Assembly: GCA_016187105.1 (NCBI GenBank)
Contig: JACPKK010000004.1
Coordinates: forward strand, 1-14,676
DNA: 14,676 nt
Origin: Candidatus Curtissbacteria bacterium
Lineage (GTDB): Bacteria > Patescibacteriota > Microgenomatia > Curtissbacterales > GWA2-41-24
Reading direction: 5' to 3'
Made by a program: the position numbers and the translations under genes. This document shows positions 1 through 5,404 of the stretch, one piece after another; position 1 is the first letter of the stretch, and every line of letters begins with the position of its first letter. The notes under the pieces are model-generated. The model saw only the letters and a list, made by a program, of their open reading frames with translations. It did no database searches and was not told the origin of the DNA.

Positions 1-2
1 CA

Positions 3-88
3 CACTCACCCAAGACATTCGACTCACCCAGTTTGTCTTTTGGCTATAGCCATGAGCGATGGTGAGTGAAATCGAACCAGAGTCGAAT
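3..88. repeat. nested inverted and direct repeats beside the tRNA 3' end
   Basis: A 9-base inverted repeat (17-25 ATTCGACTC against 80-88 GAGTCGAAT) encloses a second one (3-10 CACTCACC against 61-68 GGTGAGTG) and a perfect 12-base palindrome at 41-52 (TGGCTATAGCCA). ACTCACCCA also occurs twice as a direct repeat (4-12, 22-30). The region directly follows the tRNA in its transcription direction, so it may form the trailer or terminator structure, but it lacks a clear T run. No gene is seen here. Confidence 0.5.
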
Positions 89-162
89 GGCTCCGCGGCC
101 AGGATTCGAACCTGGAACCTAATGCTTAACAGGCATCCGCTATACCGTTGAGCTACCGCGGA
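88..162 (-). tRNA. tRNA-Asn (anticodon GUU), CCA encoded
   Basis: On the minus strand the sequence folds into a full cloverleaf. The acceptor stem TCCGCGG (162-156) pairs with CCGCGGA (98-92). A short D arm is followed by an anticodon stem closing the 7-base loop CTGTTAA, whose anticodon GTT lies at 130-128. The T stem CCAGG/CCTGG flanks the loop TTCGAAT (110-104). The discriminator base is G (91) and it is followed directly by CCA (90-88), so the CCA end is encoded. The anticodon GTT gives asparagine. Upstream, in precursor direction, lies a GC-rich hairpin at 179-193; I see only weak promoter-like A/T hexamers further up. Confidence 0.96.
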
Positions 163-178
163 ATGTCAAACGATCCAG

Positions 179-193
179 CCGCGTCTGACGCGG
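179..193. other. GC-rich hairpin upstream of tRNA-Asn
   Basis: CCGCG and CGCGG pair around the 5-base loop TCTGA. It sits 17 bases upstream of the tRNA 5' end, so it may lie in the precursor leader. There is no T run, so it is not a typical terminator. Confidence 0.4.
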
Positions 194-278
194 CGGAATA
201 TTTTAATCGGGCCTAATTTTAACACTGTTGCCGCATTCCTTCAATTGATTGATTCTGCTTGCGGCTGTAGGTAAAAGG

Positions 279-307
279 TTGATTTTTAAAGATGATTTGG
301 ATATAGT
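279..307 (+). promoter_or_regulatory. sigma70-type promoter for the gene at 340
   Basis: TTGATT (279-284) and TATAGT (302-307) are separated by exactly 17 bases. The predicted transcript would start near 313-315, just ahead of a hairpin (318-333) and the ATG at 340. Confidence 0.6.
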
Positions 308-317
308 CATAATGCTT

Positions 318-333
318 TGCCCCAAACGGGGCA
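318..333 (+). promoter_or_regulatory. 5' leader hairpin just upstream of the start codon at 340
   Basis: TGCCCC (318-323) pairs with GGGGCA (328-333) around AAAC and is followed by TTTATT and the ATG. It lies between the promoter and the start codon, so it would be at the very 5' end of the mRNA. It could act as an attenuator, a translation block or a 5' stabiliser; the sequence alone does not decide. Confidence 0.5.
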
Positions 334-339
334 TTTATT

Positions 340-696
340 ATGGTAGAGAGGGTAGCAATTGAGGCTGACACATCTGAAAGATTGGATGAGGCAGTTCTAG
401 GTGGAATGATTTATGTTTTGATGGTGAGCTATAGAGCGAATAGGTTTCGAGGGCAAGAAGTCACTTCACAGCGTAGAGTATCAGCGGGCGGGCTTGTGGA
501 AGACTATAGAAAAGATAAAGAAGGCAATGAAACTTTAATCTTGGCGCTAGGGCTTAAAGAGGCAAGGGTTGACGCCAGACGAGATAAGCGCCAGTCTTCT
601 ATTAGTTTTTTTGGAGATGACGGATCTTATCACAAGAATACGCAAGAGGCTCATGACAAGGTAGCAGAGATGCTTTCTTTGGCGTTTAATCAATAA
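340..696 (+). CDS. hypothetical protein, 118 aa
   Basis: I do not recognise this protein. It is soluble-looking and rich in charged residues, with no signal peptide, membrane segment or cysteine motif. A hydrophobic stretch (GGMIYVLMVSY, about residues 21-31) is followed by a basic, polar C-terminal half. It is supported as a gene by its length, by a good upstream promoter (TTGATT-N17-TATAGT) and by running right up to the convergent msrA gene, whose last codons it overlaps by 11 bases. There is no Shine-Dalgarno sequence; a leader hairpin occupies that position. The overlap with msrA means the two stop codons sit on opposite strands within a few bases and the genes share no terminator. Confidence 0.6.
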   Translation: MVERVAIEADTSERLDEAVLGGMIYVLMVSYRANRFRGQEVTSQRRVSAGGLVEDYRKDKEGNETLILALGLKEARVDARRDKRQSSISFFGDDGSYHKNTQEAHDKVAEMLSLAFNQ

Positions 697-1237
697 CTTC
701 GTTTTTAAACTCTTTGTATAATTTTTGGATTTTGGGGTCGATGACGATTTGGCAGTAGCCTTGAGAGCGATTGTTGTCGTAGTAATTTTTGTGGTAGTCT
801 TCGGCGGGGTAAAAGTTGGCAAAGGGAACGATTTGGGTTGTCGCGCCATTGATTTTTGATTTAGCTTCTTCGGCTGTTTTCTTTTGTTCTTCTGAATGAT
901 AAAAAATGGCGGAGCGATACTGCGTACCGATGTCGGCGCCCTGGCGGTTTAGGGTTGTTGAGTCATGGAACTTGAAGAAAACCTCGAGAAGTTTCTCATA
1001 AGAAATAATTTTGGGGTCAAACTTAATCTGGATGGCCTCGGTGTGGCCGGTTGAACCAGAGCAAACTTGTTGGTAAGTTGGGTTTGGGACGTTGCCGCCG
1101 CAGTAGCCGGAGGCGACCGAGGTGATGCCTTTCAGCCGCTTAAAAATGGCTTCCGTGCACCAGAAACACCCGCCTGCAAGAGTTGCCACGCCCGCCAAAG
1201 ACTGAGTCTTAGGCGATGTCGGGCGGGTGGTTTCCAT
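686..1237 (-). CDS. msrA: peptide methionine sulfoxide reductase MsrA
   Basis: MsrA reduces methionine-S-sulfoxide in proteins back to methionine, using thioredoxin for recycling. The 183-aa product has the family signature GGCFWC at residues 22-27, with the catalytic Cys24 and neighbouring Cys27, followed by GYCGG near residue 45 and the conserved HTEA, QYRS and EDYHKNYY segments. The length is normal for a single-domain MsrA; no MsrB domain is fused and none is seen nearby. It is the last gene of a minus-strand run (PAP2, VanW-like, msrA), 14 bases after the VanW-like stop codon. The gap holds a perfect TATAAT (1249-1244) exactly 6 bases before the ATG, so it may be transcribed on its own as a leaderless mRNA. 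The reductant could be the TrxB system encoded at the window's far end (inference). Confidence 0.96.
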   Translation of the reverse strand: METTRPTSPKTQSLAGVATLAGGCFWCTEAIFKRLKGITSVASGYCGGNVPNPTYQQVCSGSTGHTEAIQIKFDPKIISYEKLLEVFFKFHDSTTLNRQGADIGTQYRSAIFYHSEEQKKTAEEAKSKINGATTQIVPFANFYPAEDYHKNYYDNNRSQGYCQIVIDPKIQKLYKEFKNEVID

Positions 1238-1243
1238 GCTGTC

Positions 1244-1249
1244 ATTATA
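1244..1249 (-). promoter_or_regulatory. -10 element TATAAT, 6 bases before msrA ATG
   Basis: A perfect TATAAT on the minus strand is followed by GACAGC and the ATG at 1237. With the start site 6-7 bases after the -10, the mRNA would begin at or next to the A of ATG. I see no convincing -35. Confidence 0.6.
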
Positions 1250-1251
1250 CC

Positions 1252-1932
1252 TTAGCCTTTTTCGACGAGGGTGATTTTAAGGTTATTGCCCTGGTAATCA
1301 AACCGGAACTCGACAGGGCTCTCGCGACTATTGGTAATGTAAAGATTTTGCCGGGCGTTTGTAGCTCTGGCGCCGGGCAAACTATAGATCGCGACGCCGT
1401 AAACTTTGGGAATTTCGCTGATGGCCATGAAATTGTGGTCGGTTGGCGCTTCGGCATCGAGGCCGGCATCTTTGGCAGTCCAATAGATTAATGAGGCCAA
1501 GTGGCAGACGCCATCGCCAAAAAGGTAGCCGGACGATTTAAAACCCTCTTGAAAATTAAAGTGGGCGCCCGTCGTTTTAACAACCTTGCCTTGATATTTT
1601 TCCAGGACGTCATCGTGGAAGGCGAAGGTTTGGCCGGGCTCGAGCATAAACTTATATTCAAAAGGTTCGCGCAAAGCGTCCCAGTTAATTTGGTCACGGG
1701 AGCGGACTTTGCCCTCTAAATAGGCGAGATTTAAAAGGATGTTATCTTTAAAAACGTCGTTGACGAAGGTGTTTCCGTTCCTTTGGGCCAGCGAAAACTG
1801 ATGCTCGGAGAGGACTTTTGACGCTTCTTTGGCGGGGAGAGGCGAGACGATTGAGTGCCCAAATAACGAAAAAGCGGCCACGAAGGCCAGGATGCTAGTG
1901 ATCACTTTAATTTTGAGGCAAAATTGTATCAA
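1252..1932 (-). CDS. VanW-like family protein
   Basis: The C-terminal two thirds resemble the VanW domain, a cell-surface family of unknown biochemical activity often found with cell-wall genes. Matching features are the GYLFGDGVCHLASLIYWTA segment (residues about 135-153, like the family's GGGVCQ..T.LY..A), the following DHN (165-167), and the late NLYITN...PVEFRF strand pair (about 197-211). The N-terminus has a hydrophobic stretch (about 10-30) after two lysines, suggesting an export signal or membrane anchor. The start is uncertain. The TTG at 1932 follows the PAP2 stop by 15 bases, but a strong internal promoter (TTGACC-N17-TACAAT) ends inside the first codons, so a GTG at 1905 could be used from that transcript. 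There is no ATG near and no Shine-Dalgarno sequence. Confidence 0.82.
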   Translation of the reverse strand: MIQFCLKIKVITSILAFVAAFSLFGHSIVSPLPAKEASKVLSEHQFSLAQRNGNTFVNDVFKDNILLNLAYLEGKVRSRDQINWDALREPFEYKFMLEPGQTFAFHDDVLEKYQGKVVKTTGAHFNFQEGFKSSGYLFGDGVCHLASLIYWTAKDAGLDAEAPTDHNFMAISEIPKVYGVAIYSLPGARATNARQNLYITNSRESPVEFRFDYQGNNLKITLVEKG

Positions 1933-1951
1933 AGTCGAGGCTGGGGGTCAA
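1923..1951 (-). promoter_or_regulatory. promoter for the VanW-like gene
   Basis: On the minus strand TTGACC (1951-1946) and TACAAT (1928-1923) are spaced by exactly 17 bases. The -35 overlaps the stop codon of the PAP2 gene. Predicted initiation near 1917 would place the start downstream of the TTG at 1932, favouring a GTG start at 1905. Confidence 0.6.
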
Positions 1952-2601
1952 ACGGCGGGGCGGGAGTTTTGGCGGAAGAAGAGAGCGGGAATGATGCCAA
2001 GCGAGGCGCCGAGAAGCAAACCGCCGACAACATCAGTGGTCCAGTGCTCCCCCAAATAAATTCTGGAGACAAACATAAGGCCTAAAAATACGGCAAGAAG
2101 CCAGATTAAGGCGAGGCGGCTTAGCGATTTTCGGCTTAGATAGAGAGTCAAAATAAAGAAGGTAACCAGGAAAGTGGTTCTATAGATATGGCCGGAGGGG
2201 TAGGAATAGTTGGTATGGACGTAGCCAGAGGGGAAGATAATGCCTTGACCCCTGAAAAAGAAATTGGGCGGGGCAGGGTGGAAAAGGAAAATTTTGCCAA
2301 TAAATTCCAGCGCAAGCCCGACCCAAAAGAGTGAAAGGGCAAAAAGGGCAGGGAAATCTTTTTTGAGGAAACTTGCCGCGGCAATAGAAAGCCAGACGAG
2401 GCCGGTTATTTCCATCGAGCCAAAAAGGGTCAGGATTGAAAACGGTAAATCAAGGGTTGCCGGCAGACGATTCTGCAGGCTTGCGGTAGCGGCGAAGTCA
2501 TAAGAGCTGAAGACGCCTCTTTCGACCAAATATGAGAATAAAATGAAGCTTATAAATAAGATCAGTGAAAAAAAGAGGAACGAGGCCTTTTTGGATTGCA
2601 T
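1948..2601 (-). CDS. PAP2-family membrane phosphatase
   Basis: This is a multi-spanning PAP2 (type 2 phosphatidic acid phosphatase) protein, likely acting on lipid phosphates such as undecaprenyl pyrophosphate at the outer face of the membrane. From the ATG at 2601 (217 aa) motif 2 is PSGH (135-138) and motif 3 is SR-x5-H-x3-D (S179 R180, H186, D190), both intact. Motif 1 is unusual: K103 is followed after six residues by Ala-Pro instead of Arg-Pro. About six hydrophobic segments surround these motifs. A longer reading from a TTG at 2619 is possible, but that codon lies next to the -10, and ATG at 2601 has TACAAT exactly 6 bases upstream, so I prefer it. It heads the run PAP2, VanW-like, msrA and is divergent from rluB. 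Confidence 0.9.
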   Translation of the reverse strand: MQSKKASFLFFSLILFISFILFSYLVERGVFSSYDFAATASLQNRLPATLDLPFSILTLFGSMEITGLVWLSIAAASFLKKDFPALFALSLFWVGLALEFIGKIFLFHPAPPNFFFRGQGIIFPSGYVHTNYSYPSGHIYRTTFLVTFFILTLYLSRKSLSRLALIWLLAVFLGLMFVSRIYLGEHWTTDVVGGLLLGASLGIIPALFFRQNSRPAV

Positions 2602-2607
2602 TAGGAT

Positions 2608-2620
2608 ATTGTAATACAAT
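2608..2620. promoter_or_regulatory. bidirectional palindromic -10 region between PAP2 and rluB
   Basis: ATTGTA-A-TACAAT is a perfect palindrome around one central base. Read rightward, TACAAT (2615-2620) stands 6 bases before ATG 2627; read leftward, TACAAT (2613-2608) stands 6 bases before the PAP2 ATG at 2601. The two divergent -10 hexamers are thus separated by one base. Confidence 0.6.
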
Positions 2621-2626
2621 TACCCG

Positions 2627-2656
2627 ATGACTCGTATTAAGATGAGGGCATATTAA
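2627..2656 (+). other. upstream mini-ORF 1 (9 codons), copy of the rluB start
   Basis: It reads MTRIKMRAY then TAA, in the same frame as rluB and with the same first four residues. Its last codon plus stop, TAT TAA, is the -10 hexamer of the next copy. Whether it is translated is unknown. Confidence 0.4.
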
Positions 2657-2662
2657 TACTCG

Positions 2663-2692
2663 ATGACTCGTATTAATATGAGAGCATATTAA
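2663..2692 (+). other. upstream mini-ORF 2 (9 codons), copy of the rluB start
   Basis: It reads MTRINMRAY then TAA, in the frame of rluB. As in the first copy, TAT TAA at its end serves as the candidate -10 for the following ATG (2699). Confidence 0.4.
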
Positions 2693-2698
2693 CACTCG

Positions 2699-3421
2699 AT
2701 GACTCGTATTAATAAATACTTAGCAAGTTTGGGAGTGGCATCACGGCGTAAGGTTGATGCAATGATCGAGGCGGGGAAAGTGCGGGTTAACGGACAACTT
2801 GCCAAGCTTGGGCAGAAAGTCGATCCAAGGCGGGATAAGGTGACTTTGAATGGTCAAGTAATTTCCGCGAAGAAGGAACTTACCTATATCATTCTCAATA
2901 AACCCAAAGGAGTAATTTCGACAGCGAAGGATACTCACGATCGAAAAACGGTTGTCGATCTGGTCAGATCGAAAGAAAGACTGTTCCCGGTTGGCAGGCT
3001 CGACTCGCAGTCCGAAGGACTTATTCTTCTGACCAATGACGGGGAACTGATGCAAAGGATGACCCACCCTAAATACCATGTGCCGAAAGTTTATGAGGTG
3101 GTGGTTTTGGGAAACGTTTCTGATCTGAAAATCGGCCGGATGAGAAGCGGGATGAGGCTTCGGGGCGGCGATTTTACATCGGAAGCAAAGGTAGAAGTTA
3201 CCCTGCGCGATGAGCATAAAACGATTCTTATGGTAACGCTTGGGGAAGGGAAGAACCGGCAGATCAGGAGAATGTGCGAAGCACTTCATTTGCATCTTTT
3301 GGCATTAAAACGAGTTTCGATGGGGCCTGTAAAACTTGGCGATTTGGGTAAGGGGCAGTCGAGAATGCTTGAGAGTAAGGAACTTAAGGAGCTTGAAGAG
3401 CTTTACCGCGCGGCCAAGTAA
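2699..3421 (+). CDS. rluB: RsuA/RluB-family 23S/16S rRNA pseudouridine synthase
   Basis: The enzyme isomerises a specific uridine in ribosomal RNA to pseudouridine. An N-terminal S4 RNA-binding domain occupies residues about 1-60 (RINKYLASLGVASRRKVD...G.V.VNG). The catalytic domain follows, with the family signature GRLDSQSEGLILLTNDG at 99-115; Asp102 is the catalytic residue. The late GKNRQIRRM (about 185-193) is the conserved RNA-contacting motif. The 240-aa length and S4 domain fit RluB/RsuA rather than RluA or RluD. The exact target base cannot be told from sequence. The start at 2699 lies in the third copy of a 36-bp tandem repeat, with TATTAA exactly 6 bases upstream and no Shine-Dalgarno sequence. 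The ZIP gene follows after 18 bases. Confidence 0.94.
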   Translation: MTRINKYLASLGVASRRKVDAMIEAGKVRVNGQLAKLGQKVDPRRDKVTLNGQVISAKKELTYIILNKPKGVISTAKDTHDRKTVVDLVRSKERLFPVGRLDSQSEGLILLTNDGELMQRMTHPKYHVPKVYEVVVLGNVSDLKIGRMRSGMRLRGGDFTSEAKVEVTLRDEHKTILMVTLGEGKNRQIRRMCEALHLHLLALKRVSMGPVKLGDLGKGQSRMLESKELKELEELYRAAK

Positions 3422-3423
3422 TA

Positions 3424-3429
3424 TATAAT
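3424..3429 (+). promoter_or_regulatory. -10 element TATAAT upstream of the ZIP gene
   Basis: A perfect TATAAT lies 3 bases after the rluB stop and 10 bases before the ATG at 3440, which would give a leader of about 4 bases. No clear -35 is seen inside the end of rluB. Confidence 0.45.
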
Positions 3430-3439
3430 TGGTGAACCC

Positions 3440-4189
3440 ATGCCGATTCTGGTTTATATATTAATTTTCAGCTTTATCGGTAGCGTTGTTTCGCTTATCG
3501 GGGGATTGGCGCTTCTCATCAAGGAAAAATTGGCTCTTTCTGTTTCACACTTAATTGCTTCATTTGCCGCCGGTGCGCTTCTGGGGGCAGCATTTTTGGA
3601 TTTATTGCCGGAGGCTAGCATGGAAGGTGGGAAATCGGGTGACATTTTTTTGTGGGCGCTTGGCGGAATGCTGGCATTTTTCCTTTTGGAGCGTTTCGTG
3701 CGCTGGTTTCACCATCATCATGAACACTTGGAAGTTAGCAAACCGACTGTGTCGCTTATCATGGTTGGTGATACTATCCACAACTTTATCGACGGGGTAG
3801 CCATTGCGGCGACATTTTTAGTAAGCGTGCCCCTGGGTATGGTGACAACTTTTGCCGTGGCGGCGCACGAGATACCTCAAGAGATAGGGGATTTTGGCAT
3901 TTTGCTGCATCGGGGGCTTTCCAGGAAAAGGGTTTTAATCTTTAATTTTGTCAGCGCGGCTGCGGCGATACTCGGGGCAGTGATTACTTACTTTCTGGGG
4001 GGACTAATTGTGGACGTTTTGCCGGCACTCTTAGCGCTGACGGCAGGCTTCTTTATATATATTGCCGCTTCTGATTTGATCCCGGAAATTCATGAAGAAA
4101 AAAGGAAAGGGTTCGCCTTTTTGGAAAGCCTGCTTTTAACTGGCGGCGTAGTGGCCATTTGGGTTTCGACTGCTTTTCTTTCAGGCTAA
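3440..4189 (+). CDS. ZIP-family metal transporter
   Basis: ZIP proteins carry zinc or other divalent metals into the cytoplasm. The 249-aa protein has about eight hydrophobic segments. The metal-site helices are clear: HNFIDGVAIA (residues 114-123) in the fourth helix, with His114, Asn115 and Asp118, and AHEIPQEIGD (142-151) in the fifth, with His143, Glu144 and Glu148. A histidine-rich cytoplasmic loop (WFHHHHEHLEV, 89-99) between helices 3 and 4 is a typical metal-sensing loop. It follows rluB by 18 bases but has its own TATAAT 10 bases before the ATG. The metal itself cannot be assigned; zinc or iron is usual. A strong hairpin (4229-4252) ends the unit. Confidence 0.93.
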   Translation: MPILVYILIFSFIGSVVSLIGGLALLIKEKLALSVSHLIASFAAGALLGAAFLDLLPEASMEGGKSGDIFLWALGGMLAFFLLERFVRWFHHHHEHLEVSKPTVSLIMVGDTIHNFIDGVAIAATFLVSVPLGMVTTFAVAAHEIPQEIGDFGILLHRGLSRKRVLIFNFVSAAAAILGAVITYFLGGLIVDVLPALLALTAGFFIYIAASDLIPEIHEEKRKGFAFLESLLLTGGVVAIWVSTAFLSG

Positions 4190-4193
4190 AATA

Positions 4194-4222
4194 TTGACTA
4201 AAACGGGTCAAAGTGATATATT
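4194..4222 (+). promoter_or_regulatory. strong promoter for the zinc-ribbon/deacetylase unit
   Basis: TTGACT (4194-4199) and TATATT (4217-4222) are 17 bases apart. Predicted initiation at about 4229 falls on the first base of the following hairpin. Confidence 0.7.
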
Positions 4223-4228
4223 TTATCC

Positions 4229-4255
4229 AAGCTAAACCTGCGGGTTTAGCTTTTT
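4229..4255 (+). terminator. hairpin with T run; terminator of the ZIP gene or 5' leader attenuator
   Basis: AAGCTAAACC (4229-4238) pairs with GGGTTTAGCTT (4242-4252) around TGC, and T residues continue to 4255. This has the form of an intrinsic terminator for the ZIP gene 40 bases upstream. It also begins exactly where the downstream promoter would start transcription, so the next mRNA would carry it at its 5' end. Confidence 0.75.
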
Positions 4256-4262
4256 GCCTTAA

Positions 4263-4478
4263 ATGCCGATTTTAGCCGATAGCTCCTGTATCCGCTGCGG
4301 AAAGACGAGAATTGTTAAGCGAGTCTGGAAAGAAAAATTAGAATATGGGTCGATCATTACGCATACGGAGACTGTTTGCCCGGATCAAGCCTGCCAAAAG
4401 CAGGTCGACGAAAAGTTTGCTTTGGCGCGCGAAAGAAGAGAGCAGCTTGAGCACAAAATTGCCCCCAAAGCCACTTAA
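4263..4478 (+). CDS. small zinc-ribbon-like protein, 71 aa
   Basis: This small cytoplasmic protein has four cysteines arranged as C9-x2-C12 and C39-x4-C44, a likely zinc-binding site, followed by a charged helix (residues about 46-66) rich in Glu, Arg and Lys. I believe similar small CxxC proteins are widespread in Microgenomates genomes, but its function is unknown to me; a role in nucleic-acid or protein binding would only be guessed. It has a strong promoter (TTGACT-N17-TATATT), a 5' hairpin, and no Shine-Dalgarno sequence. Its end overlaps the most likely start of the deacetylase gene, so the two are probably cotranscribed and translationally coupled. Confidence 0.78.
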   Translation: MPILADSSCIRCGKTRIVKRVWKEKLEYGSIITHTETVCPDQACQKQVDEKFALARERREQLEHKIAPKAT

Positions 4479-5361
4479 AATCAAAAAGAGAAAAGAATTG
4501 TTATTGATTTTCCCCGTTTTGTTTGCGGTGGGGTTTGCCGCGTTTTTCATTCAAGATAGGGCATTTAATAAGGAAGGAAAGGCAAGCGATTTTGGAGACG
4601 TAGAACAAGCGACAGCCCCGGCCGTTTTGAAGGGTTTTGCCGATCTGGCAAGCCCAACGCCCAGCCCAACGCCTGCGCCTGTTGTTTACCGCGGTTTTTG
4701 CCTCAATGTGCCGGTCATTTTTTATCATCATATCCAGCCCCTTAGCGAGGCAAAAGAAAATGGTAATGGTGGCTTAACTGTCGACCCCGAGATTTTTGAT
4801 TCCCAAATGGCTTACCTAGTTAGCCGCGGCTACACGACGATTTCCGCCGAGCGGCTGGCGGAGGCGCTTTTGGGCAAGGCGGGCCTGCCAGCTAAAAGCA
4901 TTGTGGTTTCGATGGATGACGGTTATGCGGATATTTATACTTATGCCTACCCAATTATGCAAAAGTATGGGATTGTCGCCAGCCTCGCTATTTCCACAGG
5001 GCTTTTAAATAATCCCGGCTATATGAGCTGGGATCAACTGCGGCAGATGACCAGCAGCGGCAAGGTTTTTGTCTACAACCACACTTGGTCGCACGCAAAT
5101 TTATACCAGGCCTCGAAAGAAAAGGCGCAGTATGAAGTGGTGACGGCCAAAGGGCAACTTGCGGAGTACTTGGGCAGTAACTCCAGCGTATTTTTCCATC
5201 CTTACGGCGGGGCAAGTAATGAGGCTATTGGGGTTTTGAGGGCTAACGGCTACAGTGCGGCATTTTCGACGATCCCGGGCTCGACCCAATGCGATTCTTT
5301 TTTGATGAACCTGCGCCGCACCAGAATTGGTAACTCTGCGCTTTCTGCTTACGGTTTATAA
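4447..5361 (+). CDS. membrane-anchored polysaccharide deacetylase (NodB/CE4 domain)
   Basis: A secreted or membrane-anchored carbohydrate esterase-4 type deacetylase, expected to remove acetyl groups from cell-surface polysaccharide or peptidoglycan. Numbering from the TTG at 4447 (304 aa), a basic N-terminus leads into a transmembrane anchor (about 18-35), then a Thr/Pro-rich linker (70-78), then the NodB domain. Motif 1 is SMDDGY with Asp157-Asp158, motif 2 HTWSH with His212 and His216 as metal ligands, and motif 3 HPYGG around 251-255, where the usual Arg is His. The start is uncertain. An ATG at 4345 would overlap the previous gene by 134 bases, TTG 4447 overlaps it by 32 and follows a purine-rich stretch, and TTG 4498 lies just before the anchor. 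The stop codon sits inside a small hairpin (5352-5364). Confidence 0.88.
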   Translation: MSTKLPPKPLKIKKRKELLLIFPVLFAVGFAAFFIQDRAFNKEGKASDFGDVEQATAPAVLKGFADLASPTPSPTPAPVVYRGFCLNVPVIFYHHIQPLSEAKENGNGGLTVDPEIFDSQMAYLVSRGYTTISAERLAEALLGKAGLPAKSIVVSMDDGYADIYTYAYPIMQKYGIVASLAISTGLLNNPGYMSWDQLRQMTSSGKVFVYNHTWSHANLYQASKEKAQYEVVTAKGQLAEYLGSNSSVFFHPYGGASNEAIGVLRANGYSAAFSTIPGSTQCDSFLMNLRRTRIGNSALSAYGL

Positions 5362-5393
5362 CCGCTTGCTACTGTATATTGGTACTCTGCGCT
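5326..5393 (+). repeat. imperfect 16-bp direct repeat at the deacetylase/tkt junction
   Basis: ATTGGTAACTCTGCGCT (5326-5342, inside the deacetylase 3' end) recurs as ATTGGTACTCTGCGCT (5378-5393, directly before the tkt -10), differing by one inserted A. The copies start 52 bases apart. Confidence 0.8.
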
Positions 5394-5398
5394 ATAAT
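5393..5398 (+). promoter_or_regulatory. -10 element TATAAT, 6 bases before tkt ATG
   Basis: A perfect TATAAT is followed by CGCTGT and ATG 5405. The spacing predicts a leaderless mRNA. No good -35 is present at 16-18 bases upstream (TACTGT). Confidence 0.6.
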
Positions 5399-5404
5399 CG
5401 CTGT

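Larger units (their letters stand above)
2625..2714 (+). repeat. 36-bp tandem repeat (2.5 copies) overlapping the rluB start
   Basis: Units are at 2625-2660 and 2661-2696 (34 of 36 positions identical), and a partial third begins at 2697 and covers the first codons of rluB. Each full unit contains CGATGACTCGTATTAA, a TATTAATATG/CATATTAACA type hairpin with a 4-base loop, and a TATTAA -10. The ATG of each copy stands 6 bases after a -10-like hexamer. The duplication therefore copies a promoter together with a start codon. Confidence 0.9.

Noticed and set aside
59..80. tRNA-like 3' fragment (GGTTCGATTTC...CACCA on the minus strand) next to tRNA-Asn
   Set aside because: The T-stem halves do not pair and there is no room for a tRNA body before tRNA-Asn; probably chance or a worn duplicate.
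547..849. Minus-strand 100-codon frame with many Thr and Lys
   Set aside because: It is a shadow frame of msrA and the gene at 340, with low-complexity composition.
4345..4446. ATG 4345 as the deacetylase start
   Set aside because: It would overlap the zinc-ribbon gene by 134 bases with a highly basic leader. TTG 4447 or 4498 fits a normal membrane-anchor N-terminus better, though this cannot be settled from sequence alone.
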